Below, one piece after another: positions 1-8,765 of a DNA stretch of 64,000 nt. The number at the start of each line of letters is the position of its first letter. The stretch's first letter is position 1. The notes beneath the pieces were generated by a model. The model had not been told where the DNA came from and searched no databases. It saw nothing but the letters and a program-made list of their open reading frames with translations. The position numbers were made by a program, and so were the translations under genes. Source of the stretch: CBDBJQ01 sp965206405 (GTDB lineage: Bacteria > Pseudomonadota > Alphaproteobacteria > UBA8366); the NCBI GenBank assembly GCA_965206405.1, contig CBDBJQ010000006.1, positions 2,108,001 to 2,172,000 on the forward strand, written 5' to 3'.

Positions 1-2580
1 AGCAAGCGGGTCAATGACATCATCAAGGCCCTGAAAGGCCATGACCGGCTGATCCTCGCCACCGATCCCGACCGCGAAGGCGAGGCGATCTCCTGGCACG
101 TTCTCGAGGTTCTGCGCAAGCGCAACAAGCTCGACAATCTCGATGTGCAACGGGTCGTGTTCCACGAGATCACCCGCTCGGCGGTGCTCGAGGCGATGGA
201 GCATCCCAGGCAGATCAACAATGAACTGGTCGAGGCCTATCTCGCCCGCCGGGCGCTGGATTATCTCGTCGGGTTCAGCCTGTCTCCAGTCCTCTGGCGG
301 AAGCTTCCGGGATCGCGTTCAGCAGGCCGCGTCCAATCCGTAGCCCTGCGGCAGATCTGCGACCGGGAGGCGGAAGTCGAGGCCTTCAAGCCACAGGAAT
401 ACTGGTCGGTCGAAGCCGTCATGGCAAGCGCCGCCGGACAGCCTTTCACGGCCCGGCTGTCCGTGCTCGAGGGCCGCAAGGTCGAGCGCCATGACCTTGC
501 CTTCGAGGCCGCTGCGGCGGCAGCAAAGGCAGCGATCGAATCCGCCGCCACCACCGGAGGGGGATTTCGTGTTGCCGCCGTCGATAATCGCACGGTGCGC
601 CGCAACCCCGCACCGCCCTTCACCACTTCAACCCTCCAGCAGGAAGCCAGCCGGAAACTCCGCTTCAGCGCCAGCCGGACCATGCAGATCGCCCAGAAAC
701 TCTACGAGGGTGTTGCGATAGACGGCGAAGGCACTGGCCTGATCACGTATATGCGCACCGACAGCGTGACTCTTTCGAACGAGGCGGTCAGCGACTGCCG
801 TCGGGTCATCGCCGATATCGCCGGTGCGCAATACGTACCGGAGAAGCCGCGGATCTACCGGACCCGGGCCAAGAACGCCCAGGAAGCGCACGAGGCTATT
901 CGCCCAACCGCACTTGACCGCAGCCCGGACCGCATGCGCGCCTTTCTCGCCATCGACGAGCTGCGTCTCTATGAGCTGATATGGAAGCGGACGATTGCCT
1001 GCGAAATGGCAAGCGCGATCTTCGACCAGGCCACGGTCGATATCGCCTCCCCCGATGCACAGACGGGGCTGCGGGCCGTCGGTTCTGTGCTCCGGTTCGA
1101 CGGTTTCCTGCGCCTCTACCAAGAGGACAGTGACGATTCCAACGGCAACGGCACCAGCGACCGGCAATCTGACAGTTCCGGAGAGGATTCCGGCAAGGAT
1201 AGCGGCAAAGATGGAGGCGGACGCGACGAGCGCGACCGCCGCCTGCCCGCGCTGGCCTCGGGTGAAAACACAACCCTGCAGACAATCTCGACCAACCAGC
1301 ACTTCACCCAGCCGCCGCCGCGCTACACCGAGGCGAGCCTGGTCAAGAAAATGGAAGAACTCGGCATCGGCCGCCCCTCGACCTACGCCTCAATCCTGAA
1401 GGTGCTACAGGACCGCGACTACGTTCGCCTCGACCGCCGCCGCTTCGTGCCCGAAGACCGCGGCCGGATCGTCACCGCGTTCCTATCGAGCTTCTTCGCC
1501 CGCTACGTCGAGGATGGTTTCACCTCAGATCTCGAGGAAAAACTCGACGAGATCTCGGCCGGCCGCCTCAACAGGCGCGATGTGCTGAGAGAGTTCTGGG
1601 GAGCGTTCTCAGACGTTATCGGCAGCACCACGGCGCTCGAGTTCTCCGACGTTGTCACCGCCCTCGACAAGGAACTCGGGCCGCATTTCTTCCCCAGTGA
1701 CGGGGAAGTAGACGCAGAACAGGCCCGGCGCTGTCCCGCATGCAGCGACGGACGCCTGTCCCTCCGGCTCGGTCGGCATCGCCCCTTTATCGGCTGCGAC
1801 CGCTATCCGGACTGCCGCTATGTGAGGTCTCTCGCCGCTAACAACGGCGACGCCTCCGAGGCTGACGTCCCCCAGGCCCTGCTCGGCGGGCCGATGGTGC
1901 TCGGCACAGATCCAGAGACCGGCCTCGAGGTCAGTCTGCGCAAGGGACCTTTCGGGATCTATGTCCAGCTCGGCGACACACCGCCAGCGGAGAAGGGCAA
2001 GCGCAAGAAAGTGGAAAAACCCAAGCGCAGTTCGCTTCCCAAGACGCTGACGGTCGAGGAAGTGACCCTTGAGATTGCCCTCAAGCTCCTTGCCCTGCCA
2101 CGCGAGCTCGGCGCCCACCCAGAGACCGGCGGGATGATCACCGCCGGCCTTGGCCGCTACGGTCCCTATCTCAGGCACCAGGGGCGCTATGCCTCTCTGG
2201 GTGCGGAAGACGATGTTCTCTCGATCGGCATCAACCGCGCTGTAACGATCATCGCTGAATCGAAATCGAAAGGACGCGGCCGGGAAATTGGAACTCATCC
2301 CGAGGACGGCAAACCGGTCACCGTGCTTTCCGGTCGTTATGGCCCCTATGTGAAACACGGCGCCGTGAACGCAACGCTACCGGCCGAGATCGACCCGGAC
2401 ACGGTCGATCTCGAGATTGCCATACCCCTCATCGAGGCCAGACGGGCCAAGGGCGCCGGCAAGCGCAAACCGCCCGCCAGGAAGACGTCAGCCAAGAAAA
2501 CAACGGCGAAGAAAACCGCAACCCGCCAAAAAAACCCCGCCAAAAAAACTGGAGTCAAAAAGGACCAGGACAGCGCCTGA
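1..2580 (+). CDS. topA: DNA topoisomerase I, 5' end cut by the window
   Basis: Type IA topoisomerase that relaxes negatively supercoiled DNA. The reading frame is open from base 1, so about 60 N-terminal residues are missing. The Toprim acidic motif DPDREGE lies near bases 67-87. The active-site tyrosine sits in ITYMRTDS (codon 748-750). Later come a four-cysteine zinc-ribbon near 1733-1815 and repeated topoisomerase C-terminal modules. The protein ends in a lysine/alanine tail typical of alphaproteobacterial TopA. An acidic Ser/Gly/Asp-rich insert at about 1120-1245 interrupts the core and looks like repeat expansion. The family assignment is secure. Confidence 0.97.
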   Translation, partial: SKRVNDIIKALKGHDRLILATDPDREGEAISWHVLEVLRKRNKLDNLDVQRVVFHEITRSAVLEAMEHPRQINNELVEAYLARRALDYLVGFSLSPVLWRKLPGSRSAGRVQSVALRQICDREAEVEAFKPQEYWSVEAVMASAAGQPFTARLSVLEGRKVERHDLAFEAAAAAAKAAIESAATTGGGFRVAAVDNRTVRRNPAPPFTTSTLQQEASRKLRFSASRTMQIAQKLYEGVAIDGEGTGLITYMRTDSVTLSNEAVSDCRRVIADIAGAQYVPEKPRIYRTRAKNAQEAHEAIRPTALDRSPDRMRAFLAIDELRLYELIWKRTIACEMASAIFDQATVDIASPDAQTGLRAVGSVLRFDGFLRLYQEDSDDSNGNGTSDRQSDSSGEDSGKDSGKDGGGRDERDRRLPALASGENTTLQTISTNQHFTQPPPRYTEASLVKKMEELGIGRPSTYASILKVLQDRDYVRLDRRRFVPEDRGRIVTAFLSSFFARYVEDGFTSDLEEKLDEISAGRLNRRDVLREFWGAFSDVIGSTTALEFSDVVTALDKELGPHFFPSDGEVDAEQARRCPACSDGRLSLRLGRHRPFIGCDRYPDCRYVRSLAANNGDASEADVPQALLGGPMVLGTDPETGLEVSLRKGPFGIYVQLGDTPPAEKGKRKKVEKPKRSSLPKTLTVEEVTLEIALKLLALPRELGAHPETGGMITAGLGRYGPYLRHQGRYASLGAEDDVLSIGINRAVTIIAESKSKGRGREIGTHPEDGKPVTVLSGRYGPYVKHGAVNATLPAEIDPDTVDLEIAIPLIEARRAKGAGKRKPPARKTSAKKTTAKKTATRQKNPAKKTGVKKDQDSA

Positions 2581-2588
2581 AGACGAAT

Positions 2589-2638
2589 CACTGATTTTTT
2601 CTCCCGCTGATTTTTTCTTCCACTGATTTTTTCTCCCG
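2589..2638. repeat. T-rich direct repeats between topA and the Nudix gene
   Basis: An 18-base unit beginning cactgatttttt occurs at 2589-2606 and 2621-2638, with a shorter copy at 2607-2620. The last copy touches the ATG of the Nudix gene. The T tracts have no GC-rich stem before them, so this is not a convincing terminator. Confidence 0.7.
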
Positions 2639-3331
2639 ATGCCTGCAGATACCGACGCCACGCCCGCAACACCGGTGACGCCACGCCCAGCCGCCAGCCT
2701 GGTGATTCTCAAGGGTCAACCCGATACGCTCGAGGTCCTGTTGGGCCGGCGACCGCGGGCGTCTCGTTTTATGCCCGGCGTTTATGTCTTTCCCGGCGGC
2801 GCCGTCGAAAAGGAAGATATCGAGACGTCACAAGGCATGAATCTGCATCCCGAAGTGGCAAGGCGGCTCGAAGGTCATGGCGGCGATCACAGTCCGAGCA
2901 CGCTCGCCTGGGCCGCAATCCGGGAAACCTGGGAGGAAACCGGCGTCCTTGTCGGACGCAAGGGCACGTTCACATCCCTGCCCTCTCATCCGGCCGCCGA
3001 AGCTTTCCGTGATGCGGGCCTCGTGCCCGATCTTGAATCCCTCGACTACATCGTGCGCGCGATCACCCCGGCAAATATGCCGATCCGATTCGATGCCCGT
3101 TTCTTTCTCGCTGACGGCGAACGTATCGGCGGCCAGATCATCCAGAATGACGAGCTTGAGGAAATCGGCTGGTACAGCCTCGATGCCGCGCTGGGCGACG
3201 AGATGCCGCTCAGGGGTGTAACCCGGTTCGTTCTTGAAGAAGCACGCCGCCGGCGCCCCAGCCCGCAGGGTGTCGGCAGCGTCCCCGTGCTGACCCGCCG
3301 CAATGGCAAGCGAGTCATCAAGAACGAATAG
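2639..3331 (+). CDS. Nudix hydrolase
   Basis: A 230-residue Nudix-fold pyrophosphohydrolase; the substrate is unknown. VFPGGAV near residue 50 is the usual strand before the Nudix helix, and RETWEETG near residue 100 matches the REUXEEXGU core that binds Mg2+. The gap between the glycine and the RE motif is longer than in the minimal 23-residue Nudix box, as in larger CoA-diphosphatase-like or NUDT19-like members. It starts 58 bases after topA in the same direction, so co-transcription is plausible. The tail after residue 195 is basic and poorly conserved. Confidence 0.88.
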   Translation: MPADTDATPATPVTPRPAASLVILKGQPDTLEVLLGRRPRASRFMPGVYVFPGGAVEKEDIETSQGMNLHPEVARRLEGHGGDHSPSTLAWAAIRETWEETGVLVGRKGTFTSLPSHPAAEAFRDAGLVPDLESLDYIVRAITPANMPIRFDARFFLADGERIGGQIIQNDELEEIGWYSLDAALGDEMPLRGVTRFVLEEARRRRPSPQGVGSVPVLTRRNGKRVIKNE

Positions 3332-3379
3332 CTCAGCGCCAAAGGGCTAACACAGCGCCAAGGAGAAAAACGGCGGTTC

Positions 3380-3407
3380 TTGACAGATTGCGGGCCGGGA
3401 TTATCTT
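3380..3407 (+). promoter_or_regulatory. putative sigma70-type promoter of rpmG
   Basis: TTGACA at 3380-3385 is followed after 16 bases by TATCTT at 3402-3407, about 50 bases before the rpmG start. The -35 is perfect and the -10 matches partly. Position and spacing fit a housekeeping promoter, but this is sequence inspection only. Confidence 0.5.
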
Positions 3408-3459
3408 CGGGGCTCATTCTGCCGCCCGAAATGCCCAGCGAACCGAAAGGGAATGCGTG

Positions 3460-3627
3460 ATGGCCAAATCGAACACCATCCTGGTCAAACTCGTCAGCAC
3501 AGCCGACACCGGCTACTACTACGTGACGAAGAAAAACACCCAGACCCAGACGGAGAAACTCTCCTTCCGCAAGTACGACCCGGTCGCGCGCAAGCATGTA
3601 GAGTTCAAGGAAGGGCGCATAAAATAG
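3460..3627 (+). CDS. rpmG: 50S ribosomal protein L33
   Basis: A 55-residue protein of the large ribosomal subunit. It starts MAKSNTILVKLVSTA and has the conserved YYYVTKKN and LSFRKYDP segments. It lacks the CxxC pairs of the zinc-binding form, so it is the zinc-independent paralogue. The start is the ATG after AAAGGGAATGCGTG; a longer upstream frame exists but extends beyond the family's length. It is monocistronic, with its own promoter-like element upstream. Confidence 0.97.
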   Translation: MAKSNTILVKLVSTADTGYYYVTKKNTQTQTEKLSFRKYDPVARKHVEFKEGRIK

Positions 3628-3740
3628 CTCTCCAGTAAGGCAGCGTGTCTGAACTACGCGCCGCTGCACCTTGCCTCTCCCGGGCCAATCTTTCTCAGGC
3701 CTGATTTCTCTCAGGCCCGGCCTCTCAAGTTTCGATCTTC

Positions 3741-4538
3741 TCAGTTTTCCTTCGGAGACCACTTGGTCTTCGGGACCGATTGTACCCTGCCGTCCACGCG
3801 GATGGCGTCGACACGCTCATTGAAGAGGCAGATCATGTTCTGGATGCGGGCGCATTCGGGAACGGGATCGGGATAGCTCCAGGCGATGTCGGACCAGCTT
3901 TTCCCGGTGGTTTCCGCCGACCAGTAGACGGCATTGCCTTTGTAGGGACAGGAAGAAGATGCCGTGCTGGGTGTCAGCAGATCCATCCGCACATCGTCCG
4001 GCGGAAAATAGAACCGGGTTGGAAGATCAGCCTCAAACAGCATCGCGGCGCTCGTTGAATCGGCGATAACCGTGCCGCCAATCTCGATCTCGATGCGCCG
4101 TACGCTGTCCAGGATATCGATCCGGACCCGCGGATCGCGGGGATGCACGAAAACCTCTTCCTCCTCCTCAAGCCAGCGATCCATGGACTGCCAGTAGAAG
4201 GCGATGTGTCCGCGCAGAATCGCAAGATGGGAAAAGGGGTTTGGATAGGTCCAGGCGGCGTTTTCGGCGGCACGATCGCCAACCTGCAGCGTCCAGTAAC
4301 AAGCCGCCCCCTTGTGCGGACAGACCGTGCTGTGCGTGCTTTCAGCCAGGAATTCGGTGCGGATATCGCCTTCGGGGAAATAGTAGACCGGCGTGTGCCT
4401 CTGCTCGCGCAGGATCAGCGCTGCTGTTGTGTCGACAACGGTTTTGCCGGCAAACTCGGCCCGGATGCGCTTGCCGCAGGGTTCGACATCGATGGTGTAT
4501 TCGGGATCGGTTCGCCAGTCGTCATCGCCGAACCGCAT
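3741..4538 (-). CDS. tandem DUF427 domain protein
   Basis: Two DUF427 domains in tandem, each about 95 residues. Both carry the family signature: YYFPEGDIR then CPHKGAACYW in the first, FYFPPDDVR then CPYKGNAVYW in the second. The biochemical role of the family is unknown. The start is placed at the ATG giving MRFGDDDW. An upstream in-frame ATG at 4574 would make the protein translate through a run of 13 G on the coding strand, giving an improbable poly-glycine leader. It is convergent with rpmG and divergent from the phosphatase gene. Confidence 0.85.
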   Translation of the reverse strand: MRFGDDDWRTDPEYTIDVEPCGKRIRAEFAGKTVVDTTAALILREQRHTPVYYFPEGDIRTEFLAESTHSTVCPHKGAACYWTLQVGDRAAENAAWTYPNPFSHLAILRGHIAFYWQSMDRWLEEEEEVFVHPRDPRVRIDILDSVRRIEIEIGGTVIADSTSAAMLFEADLPTRFYFPPDDVRMDLLTPSTASSSCPYKGNAVYWSAETTGKSWSDIAWSYPDPVPECARIQNMICLFNERVDAIRVDGRVQSVPKTKWSPKEN

Positions 4539-4548
4539 CGCCCGCACA

Positions 4549-4561
4549 CCCCCCCCCCCCC
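4549..4561. repeat. 13-base homopolymeric C tract
   Basis: Thirteen consecutive C (G on the DUF427 coding strand), ending 11 bases upstream of the chosen DUF427 start codon. It occupies the ribosome-binding-site/leader position. Such tracts slip readily in replication and are also prone to sequencing error. Confidence 0.9.
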
Positions 4562-4809
4562 GGCTGTCCTGCATTGCTCAATGGTTTTCCTTCTTCTCTC
4601 GCTGGCTTCTCTCGCTGGCTTCCTGCGCGTGCTGGCGGACCAAGCCGGGTGGCACCAGCCAAGCTGGGTTGAACCGCTAGGCCAAGGCCAGTGCAACGCT
4701 GGCAGAAACGCCTCCACGCATCATTTTACTGACATAATCCAATGCTATCCGGCACAACGCTACCTGGCACGAGGACGGCAGTCTTTACAATGACGATACG
4801 GATTCCTCA

Positions 4810-5430
4810 ATGAACACGCCCGACTGGCACCGCAAAATGGCTGAATACGCCGCCGAAGCTGGCGGCCTGAAAACGGAAGCCCGCAGCTTCTACTTCGTGC
4901 GCCACGGGGAAACGATCTACAATAACTCCCGCGTCATCCAGCCCCTGAAAGGCTCGTTGCTCAGCGAGACCGGTCGCATGCAGGCCCACCTTGCGGGAAA
5001 GATGATGAAGAGCCAGGAATTCAGCGTTTTCTGCGCCAGCGACATGGAACGGGCCTGGGAGACCGCGTCGATCATGGCAAGCTATTGCGGCCGTGCCATC
5101 CATCCGTTCCCAGATCTCCATGAACGCGACTGGGGACGCTGGGCCGGGCAGTCGAATGTCGGCCTCGCCTGGGAAGCCGCGCCCGAGAACGGCGAAACGC
5201 TGCAGGAATTTATCATCCGTTCCCTGCGCGGCCTCGAGGCGGCGCTCAAGGTCGCCAAAGAAGTCAGTGTCGTTGCCCATGGCGGCACCTTCGCCGTCCT
5301 GCTTGCCGCCATCGGGGTGCCGCTCATCAGGCCCACAAAAGACACTTCTTCCCGTGTCGTCGGCAATGCCGTGCCGATGCGGGTCGCGCGCACGCAGGAC
5401 GGGGCCTGGGAAGCCACTCCGGTGCAATAG
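4810..5430 (+). CDS. histidine phosphatase family protein
   Basis: A 206-residue member of the phosphoglycerate mutase/histidine phosphatase superfamily. The phospho-accepting histidine lies in YFVRHGET near residue 33, and the second histidine in VAHGGTF near residue 156. The ERAWETA segment supplies the usual acid/arginine pocket residues. The substrate cannot be read from sequence; phosphosugars and nucleotides are common. The start ATG has only a weak ribosome-binding site. The 230 bases upstream hold no gene. Confidence 0.88.
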   Translation: MNTPDWHRKMAEYAAEAGGLKTEARSFYFVRHGETIYNNSRVIQPLKGSLLSETGRMQAHLAGKMMKSQEFSVFCASDMERAWETASIMASYCGRAIHPFPDLHERDWGRWAGQSNVGLAWEAAPENGETLQEFIIRSLRGLEAALKVAKEVSVVAHGGTFAVLLAAIGVPLIRPTKDTSSRVVGNAVPMRVARTQDGAWEATPVQ

Positions 5431-5553
5431 AGCCAAAAGCCCCACGCCCAAAAACTCCACGCCCAAAAATCCCGTGCCCGGCAACCCCGCACCCGAAGAG
5501 CTACGCCCGGAGGTCCACGCCACAACCCTGATGTCGCAAAACCGCCCGTCGCG

Positions 5554-6468
5554 GTGCCGAAGACACCCGCCCTGAACCTGAAAGCGCCGCCGGGCGCCTG
5601 CGACAGCCACATCCACTTCTTCGGCCCGACCACGCGCTATCCGTTTGCAGGCGATGCCGCCTATCACTCTCCGGATGCACTGCCCGAAACCTATTTCGCC
5701 CTCCAGAACGCCCTCGGTCTTGAGCGCGCCATCGTCATCCATCCCACGGCCCTCGGTGCTAGGGGCAACACCCGCACCCTCGATGCACTGGCGGGCTGGC
5801 CGGACCGCCTGCGCGGCGTCGCGGTTCTCGACAGAACGGTGGATGACGATACGCTCGACCGCATGCACGCGCTCGGTGTCCGCGGCTGTCGCTTCAACAG
5901 CGTGTCGGCCTACGCCAACGCCCCCGGTCTCGACCTCCGGCTTGTCGAACGCATCGCCGAACGGGGCTGGCATGCACAGTTCCTGATCGGCGGTGAACAG
6001 ATTCCCGCCATGCGGGACACGATCACCTCCCTGCCCTGTCCGGCAGTGATCGACCACATGGGTCGTGTGCCCGCACATCTCGGGGTCGATTGCGACGCGT
6101 TCCGCACGCTGCTCGAGATGCTTGAGACCGGCCAGGTCTGGGTCAAGGTTTCGGGCCCGATGCGGTTTTCTAACGAGCCCGGGATGCCCTATGCCGACAC
6201 TCTTCCCTTTGCCCGGGCACTGGTCGCGGCCAATCCCGAACGCCTGGTTTGGGGCAGCGACTGGCCGCACATCAACTACAACCACGGAACCATGCCGGAC
6301 GACGGCAGCCTGCTCGACATGATGCTCGACTGGGTGCCCGACGAAGCCGTCCGCAACCGGATCCTCGCCGACAATCCAGCCGAACTCTACGGGTTCCCCC
6401 GCCCTGAACAGGCCGACGTTCTGAATGGGCCAACGCCTGACGGCGACCGGAGTCGCTATCCCGCCTGA
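5554..6468 (+). CDS. amidohydrolase family 2 (metal-dependent TIM-barrel hydrolase)
   Basis: A 304-residue protein resembling 2-pyrone-4,6-dicarboxylate lactonase and related amidohydrolase-2 enzymes. It has the N-terminal metal-binding HxH in DSHIHFFG, then IDHMGR mid-protein and WGSDWPH near the C-terminus, whose aspartate is the usual catalytic residue. The start is a GTG; no in-frame ATG precedes the conserved N-terminus. The 120 bases upstream are made of degenerate cacgcccaaaa repeats. The gene overlaps the convergent hydrolase gene by 13 bases. Confidence 0.85.
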   Translation: MPKTPALNLKAPPGACDSHIHFFGPTTRYPFAGDAAYHSPDALPETYFALQNALGLERAIVIHPTALGARGNTRTLDALAGWPDRLRGVAVLDRTVDDDTLDRMHALGVRGCRFNSVSAYANAPGLDLRLVERIAERGWHAQFLIGGEQIPAMRDTITSLPCPAVIDHMGRVPAHLGVDCDAFRTLLEMLETGQVWVKVSGPMRFSNEPGMPYADTLPFARALVAANPERLVWGSDWPHINYNHGTMPDDGSLLDMMLDWVPDEAVRNRILADNPAELYGFPRPEQADVLNGPTPDGDRSRYPA

Positions 6469-7304
6469 CGGATCTCGTCGAGCACGGGCAGGATGAATTT
6501 CCGGAACAGCCTCGGGTTTTCCGACATCGGGAAATGCCCGATGCCTTCCATCAGGGTCATTTTCGATCCCTTGATACGCGACGCCGTCTCCTCGAGGCGC
6601 TCGGGCGTACAGGAGGAATCGTATTCGCCGGCGAGCAGATAGACCGGGCAACGCTCCGTGTCGACGAGATGCGAGCGGTCGTCAAAATCGCCGTCGTGCC
6701 AGTAGAAATACAGATCGCCCTTGAACACTCCCGGCCCGCTCTGAGCGTAAGGCCACAGGGTTTCCCAGCGGAACCGGGTCGGACTCTGCGGGGCTACCTG
6801 CCCCGACACAAAGGCGACCGCCACCTCGCCGCCGTGAATGTCGGGGCGATTCAGCCATTCGAGGTCGTAATAGGGCTCCAGCTTGTCGGCGCCCTCGAGT
6901 GCGACGACAGCGCGGTAGCTCCCAGGCGATTCGAGCGCCAGGTGCAGCACGACCCGGCCACCCATGGAACAGCCCATGACCACCGGGTTGTCGAGTGACA
7001 TCACCTCGCAGAAATCCCGGATGATGTCCTTGTAGAGATCCGTGGTCAGCCGGTATTCGCGGCCGTGCCAGTCATTCGGGGGAGTCGAGCGGCCATGCCA
7101 CGGCAGATCGAACGCGATGACCCGATAATGATCCGTTATACCCTCGTCGCACATCAGGTGGCGGTACTGCCGGGAATCGGAACCCGCGGTGTGAAGGCAC
7201 AGAAGCGGAATGCCCTGCCCGGCTTCCTCGACATAGATGCGGCACGACTCGCCGGCGACATCCATCGTGAAATAACGCCCGGTGATCGGTTCATAATCCG
7301 GCAT
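6456..7304 (-). CDS. alpha/beta hydrolase
   Basis: A 282-residue alpha/beta-hydrolase-fold protein. The nucleophile elbow is GCSMGG, the acid lies in GEYDSSC and the histidine in GIGHFPMSE. The oxyanion region is CLHTAGSDSRQYRH. Substrate unknown. It is the last gene of a minus-strand run (exonuclease, small SCP2-like gene, hydrolase) separated by 3 bases or less or by overlaps, so it is probably co-transcribed. Confidence 0.88.
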   Translation of the reverse strand: MPDYEPITGRYFTMDVAGESCRIYVEEAGQGIPLLCLHTAGSDSRQYRHLMCDEGITDHYRVIAFDLPWHGRSTPPNDWHGREYRLTTDLYKDIIRDFCEVMSLDNPVVMGCSMGGRVVLHLALESPGSYRAVVALEGADKLEPYYDLEWLNRPDIHGGEVAVAFVSGQVAPQSPTRFRWETLWPYAQSGPGVFKGDLYFYWHDGDFDDRSHLVDTERCPVYLLAGEYDSSCTPERLEETASRIKGSKMTLMEGIGHFPMSENPRLFRKFILPVLDEIRQAG

Positions 7305-7307
7305 CGC

Positions 7308-7676
7308 TCAGCTCCCCGTGTCCGGCCGTAATGCCGCCAGAAGATCCTTGAAGTACTGCAGGTTCTGTATCAGCGGCAGAATATCCCCGTCGATATGCAG
7401 GGTTCCGGCGGCCAGCATCGACAGGAGGTCGTGGTCGCCCCGCGGCGGAAGCGCCGTCCAGAATCTCCGCCAGATTTCCTGGTCGGCACGCATCGAAAAA
7501 TGTCCGGTTTCGCTGCCATACTGACGCCTTGCCACCCGTGCCACCCGGCCCTTCTCGATACCAACGATGTAGTCCTCGTCGCCAATCCCGACGAGAAAAT
7601 CCAGACTCACATAGCGGCCGCGCCGGGCGAGATCCTTGTCTGCATTGGCCTCCGCCATCAAGGCTTCAATCATCAT
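7308..7676 (-). CDS. small conserved protein, possibly SCP2-like
   Basis: About 122 residues. The middle (SLDFLVGIGDEDYIVGIEKGRV) and the end (GDILPLIQNLQYFKDLL) recall SCP2-like sterol-carrier folds, but that is only a resemblance. The start is the ATG ATG that overlaps the end of the exonuclease gene, with AGGAAAG just upstream. The pair is therefore translationally coupled. It ends 3 bases before the alpha/beta hydrolase start. Small proteins of this kind often sit beside such hydrolases. Confidence 0.65.
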   Translation of the reverse strand: MMIEALMAEANADKDLARRGRYVSLDFLVGIGDEDYIVGIEKGRVARVARRQYGSETGHFSMRADQEIWRRFWTALPPRGDHDLLSMLAAGTLHIDGDILPLIQNLQYFKDLLAALRPDTGS

Positions 7677-8592
7677 TTTTCTTTCCTGTTTTCGATGCGC
7701 TCGCGTCATCGCCACCTCCGGACGCAAAATGCAAAAAATCAATTTCCGAGACTATTCGTATCGATTGCCCATCACGAATGAGCTCCTCGGTCTTACGGTG
7801 TTTTCTGCTCTTTTCATTGCCCGCCAACTTTCTTACATCCTGGTCACCGATAACAAGCACTGTCGTATTCTTAGTAACATCGCTAGCGACAGTGCACCCC
7901 GCCTCGGCCGCCATGTCGGCAGCCTCACGACGCGGCACGGTGAGCGACCCGGTAAAGACGATAACCTCGCCAAACATCTCGCCATCAGGATTACCGTCGC
8001 AGCGTATCGGAATTTGGCTCGGGGATGGTCCGGAGCGCGGTACTATTGGCTGCTTAACGCGAACGAACCACTCGTCGAGGCCCAAAGAATGTTCATCAAG
8101 GACCCGGAGCATGATCTCGGCTACTGCCCGCGCATCCTCGGCCGCGTCGTGATGCTTGAAATCAATATCGAGATTGGCCGCCACCTTCTTCAAGCCATAG
8201 CCCTTGGTGCTATACTGGTCAGGCCAAGCACGCCGCACCACACGGGCGCTATCGAGCCATTGCGGCTTGTCGAGGACGGTATCGTATTTCTTGGCCGCCC
8301 GGGAGAGTGCGCGATGGTCGAACATACTGTGGCTGACAACGACGCCCGAGAGTCGTGAATCGACTTCCGCAAACAGATCCCGGAAAATTGGAGCGTCGGC
8401 GACATCATCTCCGGTAATGCCGTGGATAAAGACATTCATGTCGTCGAATTCATCCTCTGGATCGACGAGCTGCGACCAAACATCCTGGACCACACCCGAA
8501 CGCACCGTCACGATGCCAATCTGGCAAACGCTGGCGAGATCGCTGTTAGCCGTCTCCACGTCGACGGCGACAAAATCCACTGAATCGACCAT
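7666..8592 (-). CDS. DEDDh 3'-5' exonuclease with C-terminal BRCT domain
   Basis: A 308-residue protein. Residues 1-165 form a DnaQ-like exonuclease: AVDVETA gives the first Asp/Glu pair, SHSMFDHRAL the second aspartate, and HHDAAEDARA the His and last Asp of the DEDDh class. Residues 205-275 (VIVFTGSLTVPRREAADMAA, then VLVIGD) form a BRCT domain like those of DNA ligase or replication factor C. This arrangement occurs in bacterial DNA polymerase III epsilon-like proteins of repair type. A short acidic/lysine tail follows. Confidence 0.88.
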   Translation of the reverse strand: MVDSVDFVAVDVETANSDLASVCQIGIVTVRSGVVQDVWSQLVDPEDEFDDMNVFIHGITGDDVADAPIFRDLFAEVDSRLSGVVVSHSMFDHRALSRAAKKYDTVLDKPQWLDSARVVRRAWPDQYSTKGYGLKKVAANLDIDFKHHDAAEDARAVAEIMLRVLDEHSLGLDEWFVRVKQPIVPRSGPSPSQIPIRCDGNPDGEMFGEVIVFTGSLTVPRREAADMAAEAGCTVASDVTKNTTVLVIGDQDVRKLAGNEKSRKHRKTEELIRDGQSIRIVSEIDFLHFASGGGDDASASKTGKKNDD

Positions 8593-8765
8593 CGGCGCGA
8601 CACCTCCGTATTCCTGTTCCTTATCGAAAATCCGGCATCCTGCCGCAAACCCTAGATTTGCTCAGGACGAACCGGCCCACCGGCCTTTATTTCACCGCCA
8701 TCTCTGCCATCTTTATTCCGGCACGCCGCCAGCCCATCCCCCATCACCATCATGGATAATTCCCC

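Noticed and set aside
628..1302. Long minus-strand frame inside topA
   Set aside because: It is a shadow frame common in GC-rich coding DNA, without any family motif.
2589..2638. Intrinsic terminator after topA
   Set aside because: T runs are present but no GC-rich stem precedes them; direct repeats explain the pattern better.
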